The notes: generated from the sequence alone by a model not told the origin. DNA of 34,947 nucleotides from Verrucomicrobiales bacterium (GCA_016795385.1 JAEUHI010000070.1:1-34947); one strand, 5' to 3'. Shown: positions 1 through 8,664, numbered from the stretch's first letter. A program made the numbers and translations.

Positions 1-1
1 G

Positions 2-796
2 GGCACCTGGCTGAAGCCGAAGGGCGATCCGATCGACAATCTCTTTCCGCCGAAAGACCAGCCCGCCCCCGCCCAGCGCGGCCAGCTCGATCTGCTCGCG
101 CAATTGAACCAGGCCCACCTCGAGTCCCGCCCCGCCGACACCGATCTCGCCGCCCGGATCGAGAGCTATGAGCTCGCCTACCGCATGCAGTCCGCCGCGC
201 CCGAGGCGCTCGACCTCGCCCGCGAATCCGAGGCCACGAAACGGCTCTACGGTCTCGACCAGAAACATTGCAGCCACTTCGCCGCCCAATGCCTCACCGC
301 GCGGCGGCTCGTGGAGCGTGGGGTGCGCTTCGTGCAGATCTATTCGGGTGGCATGGAAAACCAACGGAGTTGGGACGGCCATTCCGACATTCAGGGCAAT
401 CACTCGCAGTTCGCCGGCGAGACCGACCAGCCCGTCGCGGCGCTGCTGGCCGATCTCGAGCTTCGCGGGCTGCTCGACGACACCCTCGTGATCTGGTGCG
501 GCGAGTTCGGCCGCCTGCCCGTCGCGCAAAAGGGCAAGGCACCCGGCCGCGACCACAATCCCCACTGCTTCACCGCCTGGCTCGCCGGCGGCGGGGTGAA
601 GGGCGGCGTCAGCCATGGCGAATCCGACGAACTCGGCCACAAGGCCGCGGTCGACAAGGTCTCGGTGCACGATCTGCACGCGACGATTCTGCACTTGTTA
701 GGACTTGATCACGAAAAGCTCACCTACACCTACAGCGGGCGCCGCTACCGGCTCACCGATGTCTTCGGCAACGTGATCCGGCCGATCCTGGCGTGA
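2..796 (+). CDS. DUF1501 family protein, 3' part of gene
   Basis: The reading frame is open from the window edge, so only the last 264 residues are present; the start and any Tat signal lie outside. The family is recognised from the typical C-terminal layout: a block with RRLVERGVRFVQIYSGG, then a Trp-Asp-x-His segment, then LELRGLLDDTLVIWCGEFGR, then GRDHNPHCFTAWLAGGG and a closing HDLHATILHLLGLDH. DUF1501 proteins are related to the alkaline phosphatase/sulfatase fold and in Planctomycetes and Verrucomicrobia are usually exported by Tat and encoded next to DUF1549/DUF1553 cytochrome-type proteins. The biochemical role of the family is not established. The partner gene is probably upstream of the window. 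A second, complete DUF1501 gene lies at 14052-15386 and is clearly divergent from this one. Confidence 0.93.
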   Translation, partial: GTWLKPKGDPIDNLFPPKDQPAPAQRGQLDLLAQLNQAHLESRPADTDLAARIESYELAYRMQSAAPEALDLARESEATKRLYGLDQKHCSHFAAQCLTARRLVERGVRFVQIYSGGMENQRSWDGHSDIQGNHSQFAGETDQPVAALLADLELRGLLDDTLVIWCGEFGRLPVAQKGKAPGRDHNPHCFTAWLAGGGVKGGVSHGESDELGHKAAVDKVSVHDLHATILHLLGLDHEKLTYTYSGRRYRLTDVFGNVIRPILA

Positions 797-806
797 GACG
801 ACGATC

Positions 807-1589
807 ATGGAGAATCTCCCCGACCATCCGACGCAGCGGCGAACCCTCGCGCATGCCTTGATGAAATCGGGCGAATCCCTCATGCAGCGATCGCCGGAAG
901 ACACCGGAAGGGATCCGGATGAGGTGATCGCTACCTTCATCCGGGCAAAAACGATCCTGCTGACGGACGCGGAAGCCGGGGACCCTGAATCCCGCCGTCT
1001 CCTCGCCGTGCTGCTGTGCCAACTCAGCCGGGCTCGCCTGATCCTGTGGCGCAAGGGCTCCGCGGACGGACTGCGGGACGCGCGGGAATGCCTGCATTGG
1101 CTCTCCGGAGAAGAGTTGACTTCAGTCGAGCATCTGCGAGTCGGCCTCACCGCAAGGATCAGCGCCGCCTGTCACGCCGAGTCCGCATCGGACGACGAGG
1201 GGCGCTTTCTCGATCTCACCGACATCGCGGAAGAGGCGCTTGAGGTCGCCACCGAAGGTCGTTGTCGCTTCGGTCCCGCTGCGGTGGAATCTTCCCTCCT
1301 CGCCGATCTGATCCGGCTCGGCGGCCACGGCTACCTCCATTCGTCACCGGATTTTCTCGTCGAGTTTCTTCTTGATTGGCTCGATCCCGACGCCACTTCC
1401 ACCCCGTTGACCGAGACCGCTGCCTATGATGCCGCCCTCGAGGTGTTGACGAGCGGCATGGCCCGGATCCGCAGGAAGGGCTTCGCCGACCTGGGAAGCG
1501 AAGATCACGCGCGAAACGAGGCGCGCCTGGTCCGCTGGCAGGAATGCCGCGACCATCTCAGTGCGATCCGCGCCGGGGCGACGATCTGA
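807..1589 (+). CDS. Uncharacterised helical protein, 260 aa
   Basis: I do not recognise this protein. It starts 10 bases after the DUF1501 stop, so it may be co-transcribed with it. It has no signal peptide or membrane segment and should be cytoplasmic. The sequence looks almost entirely alpha-helical, with repeated stretches of small and leucine residues (for example RRLLAVLLCQLSRARLILW around residues 62-80), which would fit a degenerate TPR-like solenoid, but I cannot define repeat units. The ATG at 807 is the first good start in the frame; no Shine-Dalgarno motif precedes it. It converges with the next gene across only 12 bases. That it is a gene is fairly secure from length, codon pattern and position; the function is open. 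Confidence 0.75.
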   Translation: MENLPDHPTQRRTLAHALMKSGESLMQRSPEDTGRDPDEVIATFIRAKTILLTDAEAGDPESRRLLAVLLCQLSRARLILWRKGSADGLRDARECLHWLSGEELTSVEHLRVGLTARISAACHAESASDDEGRFLDLTDIAEEALEVATEGRCRFGPAAVESSLLADLIRLGGHGYLHSSPDFLVEFLLDWLDPDATSTPLTETAAYDAALEVLTSGMARIRRKGFADLGSEDHARNEARLVRWQECRDHLSAIRAGATI

Positions 1590-1601
1590 CCGGAGGGGCA
1601 T

Positions 1602-2291
1602 TCAGCGCCGTTCCACCACACGGATCTCGCCGTGGCTTTTCGCGATGCTGCGTGCAGGAAGGACACCCTGCCAGGAAGTGAGCGGATAGACGATGCCATC
1701 GCGCCCGAGAATGGAACCGGGACTGAGCACCGTGTTGCACCCGATCTCGGTACGATCGCCGATGATGGCTCCGAATTTCCTCAGGCCGGTCTCGAGGAAG
1801 CCGTCTTCCCCACGCACCTTCACCGGTTCGCGGTCGAGCCTGACATTCGAACAAATCACCCCGGCTCCGAGGTGGGCGCGGAACCCGAGTATGGAATCGC
1901 CGACGTAATTGAAATGCGGCACCTCGCAGCGGTTGAAAAGGAGACAATTTTTGAACTCGCTGGAATTCCCGAGGACGCAGTCGTTCCCCACGATGACGTT
2001 CTCCCTGACATACGCACCACTGCGCACGACCGATCCGCTGCCGATCCAGGCGGGACCTTTCACGACGGCATTCGCCTCGATCACCGCGCCGGGTGCGACA
2101 AAGACCCGGTCGCCGACGACGGCGCGGGGATCGACCTGACCCTGTCGCATCGGGGAGGCAACCCTGTCGAGTCGCTCGTCGAGGTAGCCCGCGATCCGGG
2201 CGATCGCCGTCCAGACGGGTTCGTCGTCGACAAAGACCGCGCCATGCTCCGTCTCGGCCAGGTCCAGCAAGTCACCGGGGAGAAATTTCAT
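1602..2291 (-). CDS. Left-handed beta-helix (hexapeptide repeat) transferase, GlmU-C-like
   Basis: The 229-residue protein is mostly hexapeptide repeats from about residue 50 to 205 (VDPRAVVGDRVFVAPGAVI, then AWIGSGSVVRSGAYV, then VIVGNDCVLGNSS), the signature of a left-handed parallel beta-helix. The layout, with an N-terminal helical segment and a GNSSEFKN loop, resembles the acyltransferase half of bifunctional sugar-1-phosphate nucleotidylyltransferases (GlmU/UDP-N-acetylglucosamine diphosphorylase-like), but the nucleotidyltransferase half is absent. It may act as a sugar N- or O-acyltransferase in cell-envelope precursor synthesis; substrate is unknown. The frame also has a TTG at 2297, but ATG at 2291 gives the natural start. 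A 14-bp perfect tandem repeat lies just upstream (2297-2324). It is the last gene of the fmt-pyrH-frr minus-strand series. Confidence 0.85.
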   Translation of the reverse strand: MKFLPGDLLDLAETEHGAVFVDDEPVWTAIARIAGYLDERLDRVASPMRQGQVDPRAVVGDRVFVAPGAVIEANAVVKGPAWIGSGSVVRSGAYVRENVIVGNDCVLGNSSEFKNCLLFNRCEVPHFNYVGDSILGFRAHLGAGVICSNVRLDREPVKVRGEDGFLETGLRKFGAIIGDRTEIGCNTVLSPGSILGRDGIVYPLTSWQGVLPARSIAKSHGEIRVVERR

Positions 2292-2296
2292 CTTCA

Positions 2297-2324
2297 ACTC
2301 ATGACCCGTGACTCATGACCCGTG
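2297..2324. repeat. 14-bp perfect tandem duplication upstream of the beta-helix transferase
   Basis: Two consecutive copies of actcatgacccgtg (2297-2310 and 2311-2324) occupy most of the 43-bp gap between the transferase start and the frr stop. On the minus strand each copy contains an ATG (from cat), but neither is in a useful open frame. This is probably simple slippage. Confidence 0.8.
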
Positions 2325-2334
2325 CCGTGCCGCC

Positions 2335-2901
2335 TCACACCGTCATCACATCCTTCTCCTTCGCGGCGAGGTGCTCGTCGATGGATTTGACGTGTTTGTC
2401 AGTGAGGGTCTGGACCTCTTTTTCGTGATCGTGGAACTGGTCTTCGGTGATGGTGCTGGCCTTGAGAGCGTTCTTGAGTTTGTCCATCGCATCCTTGCGG
2501 GCGCCGCGGACGCGGACGCGGCCCTGTTCGGCCATGTCCTTGATGATCTTCACGAGATCGCGCCGGCGCTCCTCCGAGAGTTCGGGGATGGGAAGACGGA
2601 TGATGCGCCCGTCGTTCGAGGGATTGATCCCGAGCTTGGACTCGCGCAGGGCGCGGTCGATGTCCTGCATGATGGAGGGATCGTGCGGCTGCACCGTGAG
2701 CATGCGCGGCTCGGGCGCGGAGACGAGGGCGATCTGCTTCAACGACATCGTCGTGCCATAGGAGTGGACGTGCACGTGGATGTTGTCGAGGAGGGCGGGA
2801 CTGGCCTTGCCGGTGCGGATGCTGGTCATCTCCGTGGCAACGAAGTCGGCGGCTTTCTCCATCGCTTCTTCGGTTTCGAGCAGGAAGGTTTCAAGGTCCA
2901 T
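2335..2901 (-). CDS. frr: Ribosome recycling factor
   Basis: The 188-aa protein has the normal family length and its hallmark blocks: IRTGKASPALLDNIHVHVHSYG near residues 28-49, a segment with LTVQPHD and a C-terminal LPIPELSEERRRDLVKIIK. RRF acts with EF-G in the cytoplasm to split the post-termination ribosome. It lies 49 bases downstream of pyrH on the same strand, the conserved pyrH-frr order of many bacteria, and the two are probably co-transcribed. The ATG at 2901 gives the standard N-terminus; there is no Shine-Dalgarno motif before it. No anomalies are seen. Confidence 0.98.
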   Translation of the reverse strand: MDLETFLLETEEAMEKAADFVATEMTSIRTGKASPALLDNIHVHVHSYGTTMSLKQIALVSAPEPRMLTVQPHDPSIMQDIDRALRESKLGINPSNDGRIIRLPIPELSEERRRDLVKIIKDMAEQGRVRVRGARKDAMDKLKNALKASTITEDQFHDHEKEVQTLTDKHVKSIDEHLAAKEKDVMTV

Positions 2902-2950
2902 GGCGGTTTGTAAAAAGGGAGTCTAGGCGGGGAACGGGTCAAATCAACCC

Positions 2951-3667
2951 TCAGGCACAGACGACGGTGCCGATGTCGTCGCCGGTGAGGGCGCGCCGGA
3001 TGTTGCCGTCGATGGTCATGTCGAAAACGACGATGGGGATGGCGTTGTCCTGACAAAGGGTGAAAGCGGTGCCATCCATCACCTTGAGGTTCCGCGAGAG
3101 GGCCTCGTTGTAGGTGACGGTGTCGTAGCGCACGGCGTCGTCATGTTTGTTCGGATCCTTGTCATAGACCCCGTCGACCTTGGTCGCTTTGAAAATCACA
3201 TCGGCACCGATCTCGCTGGCGCGGAGGGCGGCGGTGGTGTCGGTGGTGAAGAAGGGATTGCCGGTGCCGGCCCCGAAGATGACGACGCGGCCTTTTTCGA
3301 GGTGCCGGATGGCGACGCGGCGGATGAAACTCTCGGCCACGTTTTTCATCTCGATGGCGCTCTGCACGCGCGTCGGCACGCCCACGGCCTCGAGCATGCT
3401 CTGGAGGGCGAGGGAATTCATCACGGTTGCGAGCATGCCGACGTAGTCGGCGGTGGCCCGGTCCATCCCGCGGCCGGCGGCGGCGGCCCCGCGCCAGAAG
3501 TTGCCACCACCGACGACGATGGCGATCTCGAGTCCGGTCTGGTGGGCGGCCTTGATCTGGCGCGCGATGCCCTCGACGATCTCGGGGGAGATGTTGTCCT
3601 CGCTGCCCGGTTCGCGCAGCGCTTCACCACTCAATTTCAGGACGACTCGTTTGTAGGCTCGGGACAT
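2951..3667 (-). CDS. pyrH: Uridylate (UMP) kinase
   Basis: The protein is 238 aa from the ATG at 3667, the usual PyrH length; an upstream TTG at 3706 would add 13 atypical residues and is rejected. Visible amino-acid-kinase fold motifs are KLSGEAL at residues 11-17 (phosphate binding), VVGGGNFWRG at 51-60, and GTGNPFFTTDTTAALRASEI, the conserved nucleotide/UMP-binding region. It converts UMP to UDP with ATP in pyrimidine nucleotide synthesis, and the bacterial enzyme is a hexamer regulated by GTP and UTP. It sits between fmt and frr on the same strand; rpsB and tsf, which often precede pyrH, are not here. Confidence 0.98.
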   Translation of the reverse strand: MSRAYKRVVLKLSGEALREPGSEDNISPEIVEGIARQIKAAHQTGLEIAIVVGGGNFWRGAAAAGRGMDRATADYVGMLATVMNSLALQSMLEAVGVPTRVQSAIEMKNVAESFIRRVAIRHLEKGRVVIFGAGTGNPFFTTDTTAALRASEIGADVIFKATKVDGVYDKDPNKHDDAVRYDTVTYNEALSRNLKVMDGTAFTLCQDNAIPIVVFDMTIDGNIRRALTGDDIGTVVCA

Positions 3668-3718
3668 GACGGGGGAATGGGATAAGGATGGCTCATCCTC
3701 CGCCAATCGTATGCATTT

Positions 3719-4693
3719 TCAAACCGCAATCTCACCTTGCCCGAGAATCGTGCCGACGGGAATCGCCGACCCGCGGAGGAATTCGGCGACGGGTAGTCGC
3801 TTTCTCCCTTCGAGCTGAAGATCGCCGGTCAATTCGAGAGCTGCATCCCCACATTGCACGAGAAGTGCCCCCTGACTCGCGAGGACGGTGCCAGGGGCGG
3901 CATTGCCCCCGGAAGAGACGCGGGCGTAGGGGTGGATCTTCAGAATTTTTCTTTCGCCCCCGGAGGTCAAGCAGGTCGTGGTGCCGGGCCAGGGATCGTA
4001 GGCACGGATGAGGCGCTCGATTTCCGCGGCCCCTCGCGACCAATCGATCACGCCATCTTCCCGCCCGAGTTTGCCGGTATGGGTGACGAGCGATTCCTGC
4101 TGCGGCTCGGCGGTCGCGGCGCCTTCGCGGAAGAGCCTCAATCCGGCGGCGATGGTCTCGGGGCCGAGATCGGCGAGCCGGTCGTGGAGGCTGCCTCCGG
4201 TGTCCTGGGGCCGGATCGGCAAGGTCTTTTTCAGGATCATGTCGCCGGCATCGAGCTTGGGCACCACATGCATCAAGGTAATGCCGGTCTCCGCGTCCCC
4301 GTCACGGATCGCCGCCTGGATCGGAGCGGCGCCTCGATGGCGCGGCAGAAGCGAAGCGTGGAGGTTCACGCAGGCGATCGCTGGTGTCCGGATGAGCGAC
4401 CGCGGGAGGATCTGGCCGTAGGCCATGACGACCGCGAGATCGGGACGCAGAGCGGCGAAGGCGGCAAGGGCGGCGTCATCGCCCCTGAGTTTCTCGGGCT
4501 GGAAGACGGGCACGCCTTTCTCTTCCGCCAGCACTTTGATCGCCGGCGGGGTCAGCACTTGCTTCCGCCCCACCGGTTTGTCGGGCTGGGTGTAGACGGC
4601 GACGACTTCGCCCCCCTCCTCGCCCGCATGGTCGAGGAGCCATCGCAAGGTCGGCAGGGCGATCTCGCCGGTGCCCATGAACACAATCCGCAT
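3719..4693 (-). CDS. fmt: Methionyl-tRNA formyltransferase
   Basis: This 324-aa protein starts at the ATG at 4693 (MRIVFMGTGEIALP), preferred over an in-frame TTG at 4708. It carries the formyltransferase catalytic set equivalent to the E. coli Asn-His-Asp triad: N110 and H112 in CVNLHASLLP, D148 in KLDAGDMI, plus the SLLPRHRGAAPI loop at 114-125 that binds 10-formyl-THF. The C-terminal tRNA-binding beta-barrel domain is present (from about residue 205). It formylates initiator Met-tRNA. It is first in the minus-strand set fmt-pyrH-frr (51 bases to pyrH). The usual partner def is not adjacent. It is divergent from the gene at 4829. Confidence 0.98.
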   Translation of the reverse strand: MRIVFMGTGEIALPTLRWLLDHAGEEGGEVVAVYTQPDKPVGRKQVLTPPAIKVLAEEKGVPVFQPEKLRGDDAALAAFAALRPDLAVVMAYGQILPRSLIRTPAIACVNLHASLLPRHRGAAPIQAAIRDGDAETGITLMHVVPKLDAGDMILKKTLPIRPQDTGGSLHDRLADLGPETIAAGLRLFREGAATAEPQQESLVTHTGKLGREDGVIDWSRGAAEIERLIRAYDPWPGTTTCLTSGGERKILKIHPYARVSSGGNAAPGTVLASQGALLVQCGDAALELTGDLQLEGRKRLPVAEFLRGSAIPVGTILGQGEIAV

Positions 4694-4828
4694 GAGGGTG
4701 GCAATCAAGGGCCGGAGACGGCGAGGTCAACCGGATTTGTCGGCTCCGCTGCGGCTTGCAAAGGCACCCGGAACGGTGGAAAGATTAGGCGGATCCGGAA
4801 TCCGAACCCCACTTTGTCCCCTCCCTGA

Positions 4829-5815
4829 ATGAAAGGCTTTTTCGCCACCCTGCTGATCGTCTGCGGACTCGCTGCCGCCGCCTGGTTTTTCTATGATCCC
4901 TACCTGAGGCCCGTGATCGAGCGATTCACGGGTGCCGCCCCGATGACGGATGGCAACAAGGTGATCACGGATGCAAAGCCCGCCTCTTCCGCAAAGGCGG
5001 ATTCGCCGAAACCGGCGTCCGCGACGGGGAATGCGGCCGCCCCGAAGCCGACCGCACCCGCAGCAACGTCTGCCACGCCGGCCCAACCCGCCGCCGCCCC
5101 GCTTTCGGAGCTCGAAGCCGCTCTCGAGAAGAAATACCCGATGCCGGAGATCCTGCCCCTCCTCACGATCGTCGACCAATGGCGCAAGATCCCGGCCAAC
5201 GCCTACCCGCCGGAGGTCACCTCGACGGAGACGATCCCCTTTCAACTCGTCATCAACGGCCAGGCGGTGGGCTCGAGCAACGTGGCTCCGGGCACACCCC
5301 TGAAGCCCGTGCGTCTCGACGGCGAGCAACTCACGATCGCATCGCTGGCCAATCCGGCGATGAGCACCGTCGTTCCGGTATCGAAAACGGACTTCAAACA
5401 GCGCATCGAGGCCCGTTATCAACAATTCGTCGAGACCAAACGGAAGGAGGTCGAGACCAAACGAGCCCGGGCCCGCCAGATCATTGCGGCCGATCCGTCC
5501 AAACTCGCGGCCCTGACCGGCAAAGCCGGTGCTCCAGCCGCACCCTCCGCCGATCCGGGCGATCCGCGCTTCGCGGTGGTGAAGGCCAGCCTCACCGCCG
5601 GGGAAGCCGCCAGCGTGACGCTTGAAGAGGCGACCTCCTTTGTCTGGAATGGCTCCGAGCGGGTCGGCGGCGAATTCGCCGGCACCTACGACACGGTGAC
5701 GGTGCACTTCAGCGTGGCGACGATTTTCGGACGGTTCCCTGTCGAATACAAGGCGCTCCTCCGCGGAGGGAAAGTGCATGCGTGGATCGATCCCGTCACC
5801 GAAGACCGCATCTGA
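4829..5815 (+). CDS. Membrane-anchored uncharacterised protein with Pro/Ala-rich linker
   Basis: I do not recognise the family. The 328-aa protein begins with one hydrophobic segment (about residues 4-21, FFATLLIVCGLAAAAWFF) that should act as an uncleaved anchor or signal. A Pro/Ala/Lys-rich disordered linker follows (about 45-92), then a globular periplasmic domain (about 95-328). That domain contains a basic helix around residues 198-218 with repeated VETKRKEVETKRARARQ. The last ten residues run into the next gene, whose ATG overlaps the TGA stop (TGATG at 5813-5817), indicating translational coupling with the hydrolase. It is probably the first gene of a three-gene unit. No Shine-Dalgarno motif is seen before the ATG. 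Confidence 0.85.
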   Translation: MKGFFATLLIVCGLAAAAWFFYDPYLRPVIERFTGAAPMTDGNKVITDAKPASSAKADSPKPASATGNAAAPKPTAPAATSATPAQPAAAPLSELEAALEKKYPMPEILPLLTIVDQWRKIPANAYPPEVTSTETIPFQLVINGQAVGSSNVAPGTPLKPVRLDGEQLTIASLANPAMSTVVPVSKTDFKQRIEARYQQFVETKRKEVETKRARARQIIAADPSKLAALTGKAGAPAAPSADPGDPRFAVVKASLTAGEAASVTLEEATSFVWNGSERVGGEFAGTYDTVTVHFSVATIFGRFPVEYKALLRGGKVHAWIDPVTEDRI

Positions 5816-7788
5816 TGAACCCGACCGCTCCCGCGCCCCGCTTCGTCGCCGTTTCCCTCTTGCTCCTGGCGGTGACGCTGGCGGCGGAGGAGCCGATCGC
5901 TCCGATTCCCCGTGTCCTGCCGCCGGAGAATGGAGTGGCACTGCCTGCCGATCTCGCCCGGACCTTGGGCGAGCGGGTCACCGCCTACGCCGATCGCGTC
6001 TGGGAGGTCGATCACAAACCCCATGTCGCCGACGCGGCCGTGCTCGTCAAAGCGGTCGATTTTGCCCTGAAACACGGCGAATTCTACTCGGAGAAAGAAT
6101 TCCCTCTCGCGACCGAAATGCTCGATCTCGCGGAGGCGCGATTGAACTCGCTTGATGCGGACGAACGTCCTTGGCTGAAGGATCGTGGTCTCGTCATCCG
6201 GGGCTACCGATCCTCGATCGACGATTCCTACCAGCCCTACGGTCTCGAGATTCCCGCGGATCTCGATCTTTCCAAACCGGTGCCGCTCCTCGTGTGGCTC
6301 CATGGTCGCGGCGACAAGACCACCGATCTCCATTTCCTGAATCAATGCCGCAAGAAAAGCCAGGCCTTCGGGGGATTCTACAAGGATCAGAATGAGGCCA
6401 TCGTCCTGCATCCCTTCGGCCGACAATGCGTGGGCTGGAAACACGCGGGCGAGATCGATGTCTTCGAGGCCATCGCCGCGGTCTCGGCCGACTATCCGGT
6501 GGATCCGGATCGCATTCTCCTCGCCGGCTTTTCCATGGGAGGCGCGGGAGCCTGGCATCTCGGTGCCCACTACCGTGATCGCTTTTGCGGGGTGCATGCC
6601 GGGGCCGGATTCGCCGAAACGAAGATCTACAACAAGCTGACTCCCGATCAATACCCGGCCGATTACGTCCAGACCCTCTGGCAGGTCTACGATGTGCCGA
6701 ACTACCTCGAAAATCTCCTCAACGGTCCGCTCCTCGCCTACTCCGGAGCAAAGGACAAACAAAAGGCCACCGCCGATCTGATGGAGGCGGAGTTGGCGAA
6801 AATCGGCCACACCCTTCGGCACGTCGTCGCCCCCGATACCGAACACAAATACACCGCCGAGGCCGTCGCCGAGATCCGCACATGGCTGACGGAATCCTGG
6901 AAAAACGGACGGGGGCTCCCCGCGGCAAAGATCCGCTGGCAAACGCCGACACTCCGCTATGGATCCTACGATTGGTTGAAGCTGACCGGCCTCGAAGCCC
7001 ATTGGCAGGGGGCGCGGGCCGAAGCCGAGTGGAATCGCGAGAGCCATGCCTTCACTCTGAAAACGTCGGGAGTCACCGCCCTGGAAATCGCTCCGAACCC
7101 CATCCTCGATCTGGCAGGCTCCACCCTCTCGATCGACGGCCAGACGCTTTCCACAAAACCACCCGGGTTTCCGGTGGGCTCGTTCTCCTTCGTGAAGCGA
7201 GACGGCCAATGGACCTGGGGTGAGCAGGAAGGCACGGTGAAGCGACCGGGACTGCAAGGACCGATCGACGACGCCTTCATGAGCCGCTTCCTCGTGGTGC
7301 CACCCGATCAAGCCCCTGCCGCCCCCCGTGTCGCGCGATGGCTCGATTTTGAATTGAACCAATTCCGTTCCCGGTGGCAGGCCCTCATGCGCGGCACCTT
7401 GCTCGAGAAGTCCGCCGACGAACTCGATTCAGACGACCTGCGCGATGCCAACCTGGTCCTCTGGGGGGATCCGGAATCGAATCCGATGATCGCCGAGATC
7501 GCCGACAAGCTGCCCGTGAAATGGACGGACGATGCCATTGTCGTGAAGGGCGAATCCTATCCTCGAGACTCCCACGTCCCGGTGCTCATCTTCCCGAATC
7601 CGCTCAATCAGGCCCGTTACATCGTGCTGAACAGCGGCCTCACCTTCCGGGAAGGCCACGACAAGACGAACTCCCAACAGAATCCGAAACTTCCCGACTG
7701 GGCCGTGATCGGACTGGATCGCGATCCCGATGCACTCGCCCCAGGGACCATCGTAAAGGCCGGCTTCTTCAACGAACAGTGGCAATAG
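5815..7788 (+). CDS. Secreted alpha/beta hydrolase (prolyl-oligopeptidase/esterase-like)
   Basis: The protein is 657 aa from the ATG at 5815, which overlaps the preceding stop. A signal peptide is visible (about residues 1-25, hydrophobic core SLLLLAVTLAAE). The hydrolase core runs from about 140 to 365: the oxyanion-hole motif WLHGRGD at 160-166, the nucleophile elbow GFSMGGAG with Ser240, a likely acid Asp314 (SGAKDK) and catalytic His344 (DTEHKY). The C-terminal 280 residues form an extra domain common on Verrucomicrobia/Planctomycetes hydrolases of the poly(3-hydroxybutyrate) depolymerase/prolyl oligopeptidase type, with a conserved-looking PNPLNQARYIVLNSGLTF near 600. It probably cleaves an ester or peptide bond outside the cytoplasm; the substrate is not predictable. 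The next gene follows after 8 bases. Confidence 0.9.
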   Translation: MNPTAPAPRFVAVSLLLLAVTLAAEEPIAPIPRVLPPENGVALPADLARTLGERVTAYADRVWEVDHKPHVADAAVLVKAVDFALKHGEFYSEKEFPLATEMLDLAEARLNSLDADERPWLKDRGLVIRGYRSSIDDSYQPYGLEIPADLDLSKPVPLLVWLHGRGDKTTDLHFLNQCRKKSQAFGGFYKDQNEAIVLHPFGRQCVGWKHAGEIDVFEAIAAVSADYPVDPDRILLAGFSMGGAGAWHLGAHYRDRFCGVHAGAGFAETKIYNKLTPDQYPADYVQTLWQVYDVPNYLENLLNGPLLAYSGAKDKQKATADLMEAELAKIGHTLRHVVAPDTEHKYTAEAVAEIRTWLTESWKNGRGLPAAKIRWQTPTLRYGSYDWLKLTGLEAHWQGARAEAEWNRESHAFTLKTSGVTALEIAPNPILDLAGSTLSIDGQTLSTKPPGFPVGSFSFVKRDGQWTWGEQEGTVKRPGLQGPIDDAFMSRFLVVPPDQAPAAPRVARWLDFELNQFRSRWQALMRGTLLEKSADELDSDDLRDANLVLWGDPESNPMIAEIADKLPVKWTDDAIVVKGESYPRDSHVPVLIFPNPLNQARYIVLNSGLTFREGHDKTNSQQNPKLPDWAVIGLDRDPDALAPGTIVKAGFFNEQWQ

Positions 7789-7796
7789 ACCCCGCG

Positions 7797-8564
7797 ATGT
7801 CAGTCCCTCCGCATTCAGGCCACGATTTCCGGCTCCTTCATTCCCGCTGGACGGAAGTGAGCCTCGCCTCGGGGCTGCGGTGCAGGACGATCTGCGAAGT
7901 CGGCGGACACCCCGTTCTCATCGTCGAAAATGACGCCGCCGCCGCGGGCGAAACCGGCGGGCTGTATGTCAGTGCGGGCGTCCACGGAGACGAGTGTGCT
8001 CCGGTCTGGGCTCTGCTGGAGTGGGTGGCATCGGCTCCGGCCGTCCTGAAGCAGATTCCGATCACGCTTTTCCCCTGCCTCAACCCCGTGGGGCTCATCG
8101 AGAACACCCGGCGCGACGGCACCGGAGTCGATCTCAACCGATCCTTCGCCGACACCACCGTGCCCGTGATCGCCGCCTGGCAGGAAGCCGTGGCCGGCCG
8201 GCAGTTCGATGTCTCCGTGAATCTCCACGAAGACTACGACGCGACCGGAATTTACCTCTATGAGTTGACCCGTCGCGACTCGCGCGGTGATGCCCTCCTC
8301 CGCGCTTGTGAGACCCACCTGCTCCGGGACTCCGCGATCGTCATCGATGGCTCCGATTTTGAAAACGGACTCCTCGTTCGCACCAGCGGCATCGAGAAAG
8401 TGGTCGAAGAGCAACTCGGCGGCGGATACCCGGAGGCCATTCTCCTGTTTTTGAAGTACGCCGAAGTGAGCTACACCTTCGAGACACCGAGTGAATCGGA
8501 CCTGCTGCGGCGCATCGCCGCGCACCGCGCTTTTCTTGAAGCGGTCACCGAATCGACAGTTTGA
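7797..8564 (+). CDS. M14-type zinc carboxypeptidase / succinylglutamate desuccinylase-like deacylase
   Basis: The 255-aa protein carries the M14/AstE metallo-site: HGDE at residues 63-66 gives the first His and Glu zinc ligands, H144 in VNLHEDYDATG the third, DLNRSF the substrate-binding Arg loop, and E229 in YTFETPSE the catalytic Glu. Length and spacing suit the compact AstE/aspartoacylase and M14 single-domain enzymes. No signal peptide is seen, so it should be cytoplasmic, unlike the upstream hydrolase. The open frame extends upstream through the hydrolase gene, but ATG 7797, 8 bases after that gene's stop, gives a natural N-terminus. It may trim peptides or acylated amino acids released by the upstream enzymes; that link is inference from gene order. 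Confidence 0.88.
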   Translation: MSVPPHSGHDFRLLHSRWTEVSLASGLRCRTICEVGGHPVLIVENDAAAAGETGGLYVSAGVHGDECAPVWALLEWVASAPAVLKQIPITLFPCLNPVGLIENTRRDGTGVDLNRSFADTTVPVIAAWQEAVAGRQFDVSVNLHEDYDATGIYLYELTRRDSRGDALLRACETHLLRDSAIVIDGSDFENGLLVRTSGIEKVVEEQLGGGYPEAILLFLKYAEVSYTFETPSESDLLRRIAAHRAFLEAVTESTV

Positions 8565-8604
8565 AGGGACGACGTCCTGCCTACGGATCGACGGGGCGCT
8601 GCTG

Positions 8605-8633
8605 AAAAAAAACGGCCCGGGAAGCCCGGGCCG
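8605..8633 (-). terminator. Rho-independent terminator of the DUF1501/PPC/PSCyt operon
   Basis: A perfect 9-bp GC stem (cggcccggg at 8613-8621, cccgggccg at 8625-8633, loop aag) is followed on the minus strand by eight T (A-run 8605-8612 on the plus strand). It lies 31 bases past the stop at 8665 and ends the minus-strand operon. There is no T-run in the plus direction. Confidence 0.92.
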
Positions 8634-8664
8634 CTGAAAGTCGCGTCGCGAAGCAGTCGAAGGA

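Noticed and set aside
3668..3706. TTG start extending pyrH by 13 residues
   Set aside because: The ATG at 3667 gives the normal UMP kinase N-terminus; the extension has no family counterpart.
5686..7362. 558-codon open frame on the minus strand opposite the hydrolase
   Set aside because: Antisense shadow; the plus-strand hydrolase has an intact catalytic set.
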